From: Neurospora tetraspora
Lineage: Eukaryota > Ascomycota > Sordariomycetes > Sordariales > Sordariaceae
Direction of reading: 5' to 3'
Length of the DNA: 64,000 nt
Assembly (NCBI RefSeq): GCF_033439725.1
Contig: NW_026944389.1
Location: 2,294,001-2,358,000, forward strand
Each line of letters begins with the position of its first letter. The stretch's first letter is position 1. A program made the position numbers and the translations under genes. The notes beneath the pieces were generated by a model. That model was not told where the DNA came from and did not search any database. It saw only the letters and a list, made by a program, of their open reading frames with translations. Below, in pieces: positions 35,101-45,459 of this stretch.

Positions 35101-35733
35101 AGCCAGGCCGTCAACGCAGTGGCGCCGCTCCCGAGCACCATCATTGCTTTCGCTTGCCATGCCGTCAACGTCTTGCGTGACCCGACACACAGCCTCTATC
35201 CCAAGATCAACTCCTTCCTCACAAGGGGGCCCTTCTGGAGCGTGGACAGAGTGCCGCTGGCGGATGAAGTCTTGACCGAGGAACCCGCGGTTGGCGATTC
35301 GTACTATGCGCAGCTCAACTGGCTGCTGGCATATCTCCTGGACGGCCTTAGGACATCCAAGGACTTGGAACTGTTCCACAAGAAGAGGGCAAAGGGCCCG
35401 CTGTTTGAGCGGTTGTTGGCGGTAGCAGGAAACCCGTACATGAGGACGCCGCTGAGAATGCAGGTCCTAAGGATACTGTACCGAGCGTCCAAGATCGAGG
35501 GGGGTAGCACAACGCTCGTCACAAGGTTTGGCGTGGTTAGTTGGCTAGAGGAGCTATTGAAGATGAAGAAGAGCATGTCGGCGACGCAGAGTCAAGGTGG
35601 AGCAGGCACTGTTGTCAGCTCCGAGGACGAGGTTGCGGTGTATAAGGGGCTACTGAAGCGGATTTGGGAAGCCTGTGATAAAGGAAGGGTTGAGGGGTGG
35701 AGCAAAGGGGGTGTTGAGAGTGTGATTGTCTAG
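32109..35733 (+). CDS. urb1: Urb1/Npa1, nucleolar pre-60S ribosome assembly factor
   Basis: Large alpha-solenoid scaffold of early pre-60S particles, acting with Npa2/Urb2, Dbp6 and Rsa3 in yeast. Two exons, 32109-32265 and 32330-35733, with a 64-nt intron ending CTAACTCTATGCAG, encode 1186 residues. The N terminus MGKRQFRGAENGDGPRKRQR is basic and nuclear-signal-like. Splicing continues into LQSFKLLLDSLLSRDD and the conserved N-terminal Npa1 domain (about 60-400, FLQKRQQELISRSLSADKGK, LREAVCFDGGAIARP, FFLSALKYLH). The rest is helical repeats, with a Lys-rich low-complexity insert at about 790-830. It is shorter than yeast Urb1 (about 1760 residues), in line with compact filamentous-fungal versions. 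The assignment is confident for the family. Confidence 0.88.
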
Positions 35734-37321
35734 AGTATCTGAAGGATGGAACAATCACAAATGATTGTGCACTTTGGTTTTCCAATGAATCCTCTATAAC
35801 GTCGAGTCTTTGGCGTATATACTCGGTGGTTATTGCTTTCAAATATTAATGTGATGCGTAGACAAACTTGGAGCATAGGGTTTTTCTGCCACGGGATATT
35901 GCAGTCCTTTATAATCTAGGTTAACCTCCCAGTTCTCCTCGAAAGATATGTACACAATCCGGAGTCGTACATATGTATCGAATTGTAAAAGGAGAAGTAA
36001 AGGGGTAAATAATTATAATGGGATCCCGGTCTAGGAAGACCAGGAGGCTAATGACGACAGCTGGCAGCAGCGAAATCGGCCTCCAATTTGCACCATTATA
36101 ATAGAGCTTTGCCCAACACGAACAACACCATCTCGCTGCTGTGAATGGAATCCGTTTAAACAAGGAGTTCACCCCGTCAAGGGACACAAAGGCTGGACTA
36201 CAAGGCCTGCAATAGACAAGATTGTTATGTTGAGGAGTGGTGAACACACCTCGGGAGGTGAAAGGCGCTTGGGCCACAAAGCTCACAAAGGAACCTACAA
36301 GGCCCGGCTTCCATGGACGACGATGATATATGGAAGAATGAAATGGCAGTGTGACAGGCTCACAGGTTCTGGATGGTGAAGTGGCAGCACTAAAAGCGGT
36401 CTTAGATGGTTTTGTCTGAAATGCAGCGGCGATGACGGGACTCCTGGGCCAAAACTTCAGCAGCTGAGAAGGAGGGGAGTCCAGCCCGAGCCCGAGCGGG
36501 CTATGGCGGGCAGCCGGGCAGCCAGTGCCCACTGGGCAGGCCCAGCCAGCTGCTTGCCTGTTCCAGTTTCGCCAGGAAACACCACCCTCGTCCTCCACCT
36601 CCACCTCCGCTCGTGCCTCCTTCGCCCTCCCAGTCGGTCTCCCGTCCAGCCCGTCCTTGCCCTGAACCCCCATCTGGTTCTGCGCTGTCCCCATTCCAGT
36701 TTTACCACACTGCACTTGTGACTTGCCTCTCCATTGTCATTTACGCCCCTTCTCTCCGCATCGCAACCTGAACCTGAAGCAACAAGAGAACGGTTTCTAC
36801 TCTATTTTAGCCACCGGCCTTCCAGAACGCATCACAAAACCATAACAACAGTACTATCACCTGTCGAGAACACTACCGTCATCTGCGGCCCTCCCGCAAT
36901 TTAAAGCATCGTTTTCAATCCCGCCGCATTGCTCCTGCCAGTCTCACTCTCCTCGCAGTCTCTGTTGGCCCACCAGCAGACGTAGCCGGAGCAGTGAAGC
37001 CGGCGAGCAGCCAGCCGCAGCCTCCATCATCCCGTCCGTCATCTAACCCCCTCCATCCATCCACCTTTGTCCTCGTGCACAGTCTGCACAACCTGCACCT
37101 ACCGACCCGTCTTCCGCAACATATCCCTCGACCCGACTCGAGCTGTCGCCGCGCCGGTTCCCTCGACGAATAAATATCACTGGATTGCGGCATTGTGCCG
37201 CTAGGACGCCCGCCTCCTCCTGCCTGTCACCGACTTGCTGTCCTCCCCTTGCCATCTGCGGATGCTGGTGAAGCTACCACCTACAGTCGATGGTCCTTGC
37301 ATAATATAAAACCACAATACC
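35734..37321. promoter_or_regulatory. Intergenic region upstream of the 4E-T-like gene
   Basis: A - strand frame of 264 residues (35921-36715) has no domain and is compositionally odd, so it is judged chance. From about 36720 the + strand is C/T-rich with few long frames, typical of a fungal promoter and leader for the next gene. No RNA gene or repeat was recognised. Confidence 0.4.
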
Positions 37322-39944
37322 ATGGCAGCAGTGCAATACTCGGCAGAATATCTGCTGTATCTACGGCAGTCGCCATTATGCGTTAAGCCTCCCGGACTCC
37401 CTCCCGCTGAGGAGTGGATGGGGTATGTTCTCCCAGCTCGGCCAGGCGATGGGCGCACATGAATGGTTACGCATTATACATGTGCGCCCTGCAAGGAATT
37501 CCTCGGACACTCTGGCTAATCCTTCATAGACCGCCTCCAGAGACAGGCCGCAATAGCCAGGCCAAGACCACAAATGACCGCATCAAAGGCGGGGACAGTT
37601 TTCTTCTTAACCAAGAAAATAGACGTCCAGCGCTGGATCGTAACGGTTCACGCAACACAACGAGTACGCTTTCTCCCACTCCCGTATCTTTGGGTTCGGG
37701 ATGCAATTATGTGATCTCATGATGGATCTCTTGCTGACCCTATCAGATCCTGAGGACATTATCCTTGGACCTCCCAGAACAAGCTTCGCATCCGCCACAA
37801 CTTTGCGCAATAACAGGACCTCTGACGCCGATAAGGGACTGAAAGATAACGACCGACAGGATCGGACGGATCGATTCAACTTCCGCACGCGCACCAATGA
37901 CTCGGAAAGTACCAACGACCGGTTTGGTAACGGGCGAAACAGCGCATTCCGCCGCCGTGGGGATGATCAGGACAGGGACAGCGAAGGCTGGACTCCGGTC
38001 AAACCCCGCAAGAGCTTTGGTACTGAGGGCGCAGAGCGATTTCAGGGTCGCATGGGCGCCGCCGGAGAGCGTTTTGGCGGCTCCCGCGATACCCAGACTA
38101 AAGATGTTTCGGATCGCCGTAACCGGGCCCAGGACCTCAGGGACAAGGACGGCGAAGACATTGATACACCTCGCAGGAACGGCTTGTCAAGGGGCAAGAC
38201 CGATTCGTGGTTCAACAAGGAGAATACGAACAGCAGCGACAACAATGGCGCTTCTCTTTCTGTGAGGGAACGCATTGACAGGTCCAAGAGTTGGCGTGAT
38301 CGCGAACCCGAAGATCGGCAGAACGACAGATATGGCGACCGAGCTGGTGGGTATGGCGGAGGAAGATATGATCGTGACCGTGACCAGCGCGTTGAGCGCG
38401 ACCCTGAATGGCTCGATGAACCCGTTGAGCATAAGTCGCAGGGTCATACGGCCGAGGATTTCAAGAAGTTCATGGAAAGTATGAAGAGCAAACATGGCGG
38501 CGGGCCAAAGGCCGAAGAGAAGGCCCCTGCGCCTTTGCAAACCAATCTGCCCGAGCCCTCATTTGAGGCAGAGAGGGTGTTGTCTGCACCTGCTCTCGAA
38601 ACTGGTCCAGACAAGTTCTTTGCAGCCTATGGCGGTGGCCTTCAAGTCAGCACTCCTACGGCCGAGAAGGAAGCTAGCAAGCCTACATCCGGCAAGGGGT
38701 CGCGATTTATGGCTTTCCTCGCTCCTCAGGAAGGAGCAAAGACAGAGCCATCTACTCCCGCTGCTACTGCTCCCTCGAGCGGACAGCCCAACGAAGGACC
38801 TCAAAAGAATGAGGCCGAGAAGGAGGCCTTCAATCTCCTTATCCAGAAGCTACAGAAGAGCGGAATGGGGGGGCCATCGGGGCCATCTGGACAGGCGGCC
38901 AATCCCATGGCTCAGCTCTTCGGCAGCTTTTCGCAGCCGGCTCATCTTGCGGACTCCCAACCTAAGAGCCAAGTTGCTTCCCCGGAACCGTTCCAGCAGT
39001 ATGGTGGAGAGCGCCGTGACGACCCTCGATTCCGCGCACCCCCACCGAACCCCTTGCACGACATTCTCTCCCCTCGTCCTATGGCTCCGCCCACTCAGCC
39101 GCCTCCCATGACACGGCCCGATCAAGCATTGCATGATATCATTGCCCAACGCCACGCTATGCCGAACCATGGCAACAACCGGGGCGCACAGAACCCTATG
39201 GTGAATAACCAGACGGAATTCCTCATGAGGTTGATGCAGAATCACAAGGAAGTGCCTGAACCACCCCGGCAGGAACAGCTCCTGGTCCGGATGCCGCAGC
39301 CCACCAAGCAGGTCAATATTCCCGATCTTTCTGATCGTGAAGCCGAATATCAGCGAGAGCGTAGCGCCGCCCAGCGGCAGCAACAACAGATCAGAGGCCC
39401 GGCTCCTCCTGGCTTCTTCAATGACCAGTTTCACCCTTCAGATGTTGACAATCGTCCACATCAGCCGCCGACGCAGATGCCGACGCAGATTCTTCAACGG
39501 CCTCCTCCCCCTGGTCTGGATCATCACATGCTTCCTTTCCCACTGGGTGCTGGCGGTGCCGGTAACCCTGGAAGCGGAGTTGGTGGTCAACCGATGGGTC
39601 CGCCCCAGAGGCCCATGATTCCTCCTCCGGGTCTTGTTAATGGACCCCGTAACGGACCGATGCCGGGTATGTTCCCCATGAACTTCCCGCCTCCTGGTGG
39701 AGCGTTCCCGCCTGGACCTCCACCCCCGGATAGCCTCGTTGGGCCCCCGCCTCCTAGAGGGATGCAGCCTCCCCCCGGCTTTTTCGGTGGTGGACCCCCA
39801 CCCGGCTTCATGGGACCTCCACCTCCCGGAATGGGTGGTTTCCAGGGACCAGACGGTGGCCCTGCTGGATTTGGTGGTGCCGGCGGCCTTCCTTTCCCCA
39901 TTGATCGGCGCGGTATGCTCCCTCCTGGATACCGGGGCCCTTAG
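37322..39944 (+). CDS. eIF4E-binding protein, 4E-T/Eap1-like translational regulator
   Basis: Three exons, 37322-37422, 37530-37663 and 37747-39944, encode 810 residues. Exon 1 supplies MAAVQYSAEYLLYLRQSPL, in which Y6-SAEY-L11-L12 fits the YxxxxL-hydrophobic eIF4E-binding consensus. It continues KPPGLPPAEEWMGPPPETG across intron 1 (107 nt) and RPALDRNGSRNTT-NPEDII across intron 2 (83 nt). The middle is Arg/Asp/Gly-rich and disordered, with RDPEWLDEP at about residue 296 and a short helix AEDFKKFMESMKSK, an arrangement like animal 4E-T. The last about 170 residues are Pro/Gly-rich (PPPGFFGGGPPPG). By analogy it would compete with eIF4G for eIF4E and act in mRNA repression or P-bodies. The family call is inference; the motif and splice pattern are seen directly. 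Confidence 0.75.
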
Positions 39945-40678
39945 GATGGACAACGGAGGTCTGAGCAGGAGTAGGCAGTCGGTCTAGTCACTAAGTATGT
40001 GAGAGGGAGAGCTGTAACTACGAGTATGTGAGAACGAGCTTGTTCGGCATGGAAGTATAAAGATCGTGACGGCGGAGCGTAACAGACTATCTGAGTAGTC
40101 TCGACCCTCTCAATATAACGAGTCACTCAGCGCAATTCATTCATATCCTTGTTTGGTGTCGTGCATTCTCATCGGTTATTCAAGCGCTATGCTTTGCTAT
40201 GTTATCCTATGCTCACGTAGTTTCTATTTGATAGCTCGCTTTGCGATCATTCCAATCGCATCTTTCAACCCTAACTGCCTAGCTTTATACCTGTAGTCTA
40301 ATAACTTTGTACAAAAGCTTGAGAATTCGGTCTCATTACATATCATGTTCTGAGCGGAAATCTATCAGGGAGTGGACTTGTGAAGTGACACCGCTTCGTA
40401 CAACTTTGTCGAAGGCTTGCACTCTGATCAGTCGTAGGACTTTCGTAAAACCGCGCTAAATGACTGCGTTCTTGATCATTCACACGGTGTCCCAATTGTG
40501 CCTTTCCAGTTGTTATTTTGTGACTATGGTGTTAATCTCGTTGTCTGCCTCCTTGAATGGTGTCGCTGTGTGGTGCGAAGGCAGTGGGCTGTCTAGTGTT
40601 TTTACATGTGGGTATATAGAGCCTGGGTTCTGAGTAGCTACCATCAACCAACTACGACACTTGATTAACAGGTGTACA
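39945..40678. other. Intergenic, 3' flank of the 4E-T-like gene
   Basis: AT-rich sequence with only short frames. It probably holds the 3' UTR of the preceding gene and the upstream flank of tRNA-Asp. Nothing else was recognised. Confidence 0.4.
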
Positions 40679-40771
40679 TCTTCCGTAGTATAGTGGTCAG
40701 TATGTGAGCTTGTCAAGCTTGAACATCAGTTCGATTCGCTCGAGACCCGGGTTCAATTCCCGGCGGGAGAG
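40679..40771 (+). tRNA. tRNA-Asp(GTC) with intron
   Basis: The acceptor strands TCTTCCG and CGGGAGA pair over 7 bp with G as discriminator. The D arm carries TAGTGGTCAG, the anticodon stem is TGAGC/GCTCG, and the loop TTGTCA contains GTC. An intron of about 21 nt starts one base 3' of the anticodon (AGCTTGAACATCAGTTCGATT). The T arm is CCGGG-TTCAATT-CCCGG. T-runs at 40779-40782 and 40785-40793 are the probable RNA polymerase III terminators. Confidence 0.93.
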
Positions 40772-41396
40772 ACCAATCTTTTGCTTTTTTTTTGCATTTT
40801 CACTCCTGCTGTGTCTTTCCATATTGATTCTTTGAATATCTGCTTTTTTTTTCTTCGTCGTGCAATTTGACATCTTCCTCGGTTATAGTTCTATCTTCTT
40901 TTGCTTGTACTGATCGGCTTGGGTGCACTGAGCGGCTACCAAAGCGATGGGGAAGATTGTCAGTCGTCTTGCAACATTCACAAGCAATGATAGAGTTGAG
41001 TTTATCCTATACCTAGTATTCATTATTCTAGTCAAACCATAAACCACTCGAATCTGTTATGCGAGTTTACTACGGATTCTGCTTTCTTTCAAATGTCAGG
41101 AGACTATGAAGAAAAAGACAACCAGCACTACATACACAGTAACTGAACTCGAGTTCGCTTCACTCTCCCACTCCCTTTCGAACTCTCAAGATCCCTACCC
41201 CACTTTTTCAGGTACGTACCGCTCCCCTGGTCAGCTCAACCCCGCACGCCATGCCCCTGGAAGTTGGGGAAGCTCCCAGCTGCACAATGTCCCCTTGTGC
41301 GGGACACAACATTATTGCCCCGAAAACAACAGTCGTCCCCGTCTGACTTGGATTTTGACCTTGTCGCGGCTTCATTTGGCTCCAGCCTTTACCACA
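40772..41396. promoter_or_regulatory. Region between tRNA-Asp and the PPR gene
   Basis: About 620 bases with the tRNA terminator at the left and the promoter and leader of the PPR gene at the right. The PPR frame stays open upstream to an ATG at 41106, but that stretch is low-complexity and unlikely to be translated. Confidence 0.4.
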
Positions 41397-43331
41397 ATGC
41401 CGCCATCTCGACAAGTAATCGACGGCCTGTGGCGTTGTCTCTGCCCTTCTGTCGATGCCACCTTGCTGGCGAAGGCCCTTGAGAGCCCAACCCTGTCCTC
41501 CACCTCCGCAATCCGATCGAGACCGCGAGTCAGTCGCAAGGATGGCCTTCATCGACATCGAGGAGTGCGCTCGCTCAGTCAACAATCGTATGCTCATCGG
41601 GCAAACGCCGACAGCTTTGTCTCTCCCAATCTGTACATTGAACCGAAATGGCCACAGAGTCAACACAAACCCGGAGCCGTCACGGACGGGACTGTAACCG
41701 CGACCGAGATTATCCAAGCGACGAATGACCTTACCGAGGTCTTGAACGAAGCATCGACACCTGTTATTTACGAAGCGCTTCGTGAGCTTCGCAACCACCA
41801 TGGGCAACACGGCAAGATTCGGCCTATCATACAGTTCCTTCTAAACAACCGAAAGGAAAAGCCGAATCCGTTCATTTACGAATCCCTGGTTGTTGCCAAC
41901 TGGGATATCACAGGCTCGGCCGACGAACTTGGGTTCATCTTTGACTCCATGGTTGCAGCCGGTGTCGAACCATCAATAGGTGTCCTACAGAGTGCGCTCA
42001 AAGCACTAGCGGTCCATCCTGATTATCTTCTGAGGACCGATATCCTACGCTCCCTGGGAGCCAAGGGAGCCAGACCCGACAAACAAGCCAAGTTCAGCGT
42101 CACCTTGGGCCTTCTTCGCGATGGCCAATTTGAAAAGGCTCTAGATTTGCTGGATGAACTGGTGTACAGCGACCAATGGGTGCCTGCATGGATATACGAG
42201 ATCTTTATCTACACGCTCTCAAGGCGTGGGTTCATCGAGGAGGCCGTCCGGGTCATGCAGGTAAGGCTCAAAGCTCGCAATCAGAACAGTCCGTCCCACG
42301 TGCTGCCTTTGGGAACGTGGTACTTTTTGCTCGACGAGTGCAGCAGGGCATTGCACTACGAAGGGACCAAGCTGGTCTGGGATCACCTGGTACAGAAGCG
42401 CATTGTCAACCCCCCTGACGGCGTCGTCATTAACGTGCTCAACACGGCCTCTCGCCACCAAGACGCAGACCTGGCTACTCGGGCCATCGAGCTTCTCGCA
42501 GAGAGGGGGGTCCGACTAGGCCTGCATCACTACGAAGCACTGGTCGAATGCTACGCCTACAACGGGGACCTGCTGAACGCGCTGCAGGTGCTTTGTATCA
42601 TGGAGGGCGCAGACATTCCTCCCGAAGCCGCCAGCACGCGCTCCATCTTCCTCCTCTTCAGACGGTCGCCCGAGCTACTGAACGGCGTCAAAGAGATGAT
42701 GGAAAATCTGAAGGCAGCGGGCTACAAAATCCCTATCGCAACTGTAAACGTGGTACTGGAAGCCGTCTGCGATGAAGAACCGACAGTTGACAAGGCATTC
42801 GGCATGTACCGCGACCTCCTGCACCTCTGCTCCTCGGGACCAGACCTACGCACCTTCCAGGCTCTCCTGCAGAAGGCGCAGAGTGCTCAGACGGCGCAGG
42901 AGCTGGAATCGGAGATGCTGATGTACACGCTCAAGCCCACGCGGGACATGTACGAACACTTTGTGCGGTGCTCTACCGCGGACGGCGACCTCAACACCGC
43001 TTTCAAATACCTGGCACAAATGGAGCTGGCGCCGTTGGCGAGAAATACTTCGCGCCGCATGTGGATCAGTCATCCGACTTTGGTCCAGCTGCTCAAGCGC
43101 TGCTTCAAGGAAATGGACCCCAGAGCATGGGCGGTTGTTGATGTAGCCAGGGAGAGGAAGATTGATCTGGAGATTGAGATCAAGAAGTTGCTTGCGGAGA
43201 TGCCGAAGGAGACGGTGGTGTCGGATCAGAGGGCGCAAGAGGAGATAGCGATGATGGGCACTGTGGATATCGCGGCTGAAGAGGCCTTGGATTTTGGCGA
43301 TCTCAAAACCTCGAGCTCATCCGCATCTTGA
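41397..43331 (+). CDS. Pentatricopeptide-repeat (PPR) protein, probably mitochondrial
   Basis: An intronless protein of 644 residues from the Met at 41397 (MPPSRQVIDGLWRCL). Its first about 60 residues are rich in Arg/Ser and poor in acids (SRPRVSRKDG, RGVRSLSQQ), as in mitochondrial targeting presequences. The body consists of tandem helical pairs with PPR-like phasing, for example FIYESLVVANWDITGSADEL, LGLLRDGQFEKALDLLDEL, WIYEIFIYTLSRRGFIEEAV and VVINVLNTASRHQDADLATR. PPR proteins bind organelle RNA or, as with Neurospora CIA84, aid respiratory complex assembly; which applies here is not visible. The frame extends to an ATG at 41106, but that extension lacks protein-like character. Function beyond the family is unknown. 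Confidence 0.78.
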   Translation: MPPSRQVIDGLWRCLCPSVDATLLAKALESPTLSSTSAIRSRPRVSRKDGLHRHRGVRSLSQQSYAHRANADSFVSPNLYIEPKWPQSQHKPGAVTDGTVTATEIIQATNDLTEVLNEASTPVIYEALRELRNHHGQHGKIRPIIQFLLNNRKEKPNPFIYESLVVANWDITGSADELGFIFDSMVAAGVEPSIGVLQSALKALAVHPDYLLRTDILRSLGAKGARPDKQAKFSVTLGLLRDGQFEKALDLLDELVYSDQWVPAWIYEIFIYTLSRRGFIEEAVRVMQVRLKARNQNSPSHVLPLGTWYFLLDECSRALHYEGTKLVWDHLVQKRIVNPPDGVVINVLNTASRHQDADLATRAIELLAERGVRLGLHHYEALVECYAYNGDLLNALQVLCIMEGADIPPEAASTRSIFLLFRRSPELLNGVKEMMENLKAAGYKIPIATVNVVLEAVCDEEPTVDKAFGMYRDLLHLCSSGPDLRTFQALLQKAQSAQTAQELESEMLMYTLKPTRDMYEHFVRCSTADGDLNTAFKYLAQMELAPLARNTSRRMWISHPTLVQLLKRCFKEMDPRAWAVVDVARERKIDLEIEIKKLLAEMPKETVVSDQRAQEEIAMMGTVDIAAEEALDFGDLKTSSSSAS

Positions 43332-43463
43332 TGAAAACATGTAAAATATTTAAAGGAAGTGGGTTGGGGGTAACATAGTTGTTTTAATGGTTTGATAAAC
43401 ACCGGGTGTCGGACAATATAAGGCGTTGTGCGAGCGACGTCTTCCAACAATAACAACTCGCAA

Positions 43464-43548
43464 GGTTGTATAGTGTAGCGGTTATCACTCCGGATTCTGA
43501 TTTCTTCAGAACCTTCCGGCAACCCCGGTTCGATTCCGGGTACGACCT
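43464..43548 (+). tRNA. tRNA-Gln(CTG) with intron
   Basis: The acceptor strands GGTTGTA and TACGACC pair with one G-T wobble. The D arm is GTGTAGCGGTTATCAC. The anticodon stem CCGGA/TCCGG flanks the loop TTCTGA with anticodon CTG, interrupted by an intron of about 13 nt (TTTCTTCAGAACC) starting 3' of the anticodon. The T arm is CCCGG-TTCGATT-CCGGG. T-runs at 43553-43556 and 43560-43570 are likely terminators. It lies 133 bases after the PPR stop codon, so the PPR transcript may run into it. Confidence 0.94.
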
Positions 43549-44214
43549 CAACTTTTGACTTTTTTTTTTTGCTCCTTTCATGGTCATAAACGCTCCGTAC
43601 CACCTGTTTCCTTCCCATGGTCAATCTTTTTGTCGCTTCAAAGGCTGGAAACAAGTCGCCCGCGGAGTGCATCATTTTGTGTGACATGGAGCGTTCTCAG
43701 GGTGCCGTTTGTTTTGTTATTCTTTCGAATGTTTGATGTCAACAGAAAAGAATACCTCAAAGGACCAGGATGCGATACGATGTGCTTTTGTCAGGTCCAA
43801 GGGAAAATCAACCAGGTACTTCAAGCTTGGGTATCTTTTGCTTTAAAATAATCATATCCTTCTTGCCGTAACTTCCATGCTGATGAATCGAACACTCTAG
43901 TCCGGTCTATGTGTCCGAACCAAGTCTTCTTCTTCTTCCCAGAACCCATATGATGATTGCCGATGAACCATCATCATGGATTGTGTGTCGCTGAAACTGG
44001 TCTTCATGCCCATCTACCGGTATCTCTTACGAACACCGATTCGGTCCAAGATCCAGTTGATGCTTCTTCCTTGGTCCGCCCCTTCCCCCCCCTAATCGCG
44101 ATGGCGGCAATCCCGCGCCCTCTCGTTCATCGTGTCATTATTAAAAGCCGTACTTTCGTTCGTTCGGTGGTCGTTAAGCCTCGCTCCGCTTTCCCAACAA
44201 CATGGAATTCCACC
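43549..44214. other. Region between tRNA-Gln and the end of LSM4
   Basis: Contains the tRNA-Gln terminator, then probably the 3' UTR of LSM4 on the - strand. Only short frames occur. Nothing else was recognised. Confidence 0.4.
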
Positions 44215-44930
44215 TCATGCGCCCCTGCCACGGCCGCGACCTCCCCTCTGACCACCTCTGTCGCCTCCTCCTCGTCCGCCACGGCCGCCACGGCCACCGT
44301 AATCGCCTCTGTTCTGTCCGCCGCCGCGACCGCCTCTGTGTCCGCCGTGTTGGCTGTGTTGCTGCTCCCGAGCGATGTCGATCACGTCGTCCGGTACTCG
44401 GAGGTATTTGATCTGTTCGTCCATGACAATTAGCGAACCGTTGATCGATTGATACTGGAATTCTATCCAAAGAAGAGGGAAAGACAGGGGAAAGAGAGGG
44501 AAGGATCGAAACTTACGTTGTTTCCCTTGACATAAACCTCTGGTAACCTCACGAACTTATCGCCTTCCTGTTACGCACGTAGAGTAAGCCTTCCTGTTCC
44601 CATCATTCGTCTTGTTGGATTCTTTGTTTCGCCGCCCCCTCATCATCGCCATCATTGTCATCATCGCCAGAACGGAGAACGGAGGACGGAGGTAGCACTA
44701 ACCGGGCTGGTCTGAACAACCTCCCTTAGCGTCAGATTCATCCACGTGTCGCATTGGATCAAGTGGCCGTTGAGAGTTTCGCCGTTCTTGAGCTCGACGA
44801 GCATGGGGTGGCCTTGCGCCGCGGTGAGGATGCCTAACGGTAGCTGTTTATTGCGAGAAGCAAAAGATTAGTACATTTCCAAAAGGGATACCGAAGTGAC
44901 GATGTGTGCAATCAGAATTCAACATACCAT
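44215..44930 (-). CDS. lsm4: LSM4, subunit of the Lsm1-7/Lsm2-8 rings
   Basis: Sm-like protein of the rings that stabilise U6 snRNA (nuclear) and drive mRNA decapping (cytoplasmic). Four exons, 44930-44928, 44843-44703, 44567-44517 and 44412-44215, give 130 residues. The first coding exon is only the ATG, followed at once by GTATGT. Exon 2 encodes [20 protein letters not shown] and [12 protein letters not shown] (Sm1 motif); exon 3 [17 protein letters not shown]; exon 4 begins IKYLRVPDD (Sm2 motif). The C terminus is an RGG-rich tail (about residues 88-130), the region linked to P-body assembly in yeast. All junctions keep phase 0. The Sm fold is fully recognisable, so identity is secure; the ATG-only exon is inferred from the GTATGT donor and the missing initiator in exon 2. 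Confidence 0.93.
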
Positions 44931-45374
44931 GATTGTGAATTTGTAGATCGACAGCCGTTATTTAGGTTGCCTGGTGTTGTTGCGACGGAGATCAAAAAGG
45001 AGTTGACGTGTTGGATGCAGCGACCAAAGGGAAGTGCGCCAGCCGCGACGGGAAGCCTGTCTGTCTGTCCTGGTGGTGGTGTAGCTGCAGCTTGCCGGCC
45101 GCGGCCGCGACAACTCAGCTACGGATGCAGGCGGTGGAGCAATGACATGTGTGTGGACCAGGATGTCTGGAGGCCGAGAATTAGCCGGCCGGCAGACGAC
45201 ATTGAAGAGGGGCATCGAAAAAGGAATATCGAACGCGGGGTTGTCACGCAAGCGAGAGGTCACGGCAGCAGGAAGCAACGAAGGTTCGATCTGCCATTTC
45301 ATTGCGACCGTCATCAAGTTCTGAATCGTTTCAAGGATAGTGAGGAAGCAAAAAAATGGGAAAAAGAAAAGCGA
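44931..45374. promoter_or_regulatory. Upstream region of LSM4
   Basis: About 440 bases upstream of LSM4 on the - strand. A + strand frame here (44904-45428) runs into a tRNA gene and is not credible. The left part should hold the LSM4 promoter and leader. Nothing specific was recognised. Confidence 0.4.
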
Positions 45375-45459
45375 TGGACGAGCTGGGAATCGAACCCAGG
45401 ACCTTTCGCATGCGGTGAAACATGCTAAGCGAACGCTCTACCAACTGAGCCACACGCCC
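45375..45459 (-). tRNA. tRNA-Ala(AGC) with 12-nt intron, copy 1
   Basis: Read on the - strand: GGGCGTG acceptor, GGCTCAGTTGGTAGAGC D arm (A box), anticodon stem TTCGC/GCGAA with loop TTAGCAT. A 12-nt intron TGTTTCACCGCA lies after the base 3' of AGC. The T arm is CTGGG-TTCGATT-CCCAG and the 3' strand CTCGTCC plus A. The acceptor has one T-T mismatch, which the classic yeast tRNA-Ala also shows. Short T-runs on the - strand follow below position 45371. The 85 bases are identical to the copy at 46793-46877. Confidence 0.95.

Noticed and set aside
35921-36715. A 264-residue - frame between urb1 and the 4E-T-like gene
   Set aside because: No domain, irregular composition, and the 3' half lies in AT-rich sequence likely to be 3' UTR; kept only as a possible hypothetical.
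41106-41396. N-terminal extension of the PPR protein by 97 residues
   Set aside because: The extension is low-complexity, and a more natural targeting-like N terminus begins at 41397.
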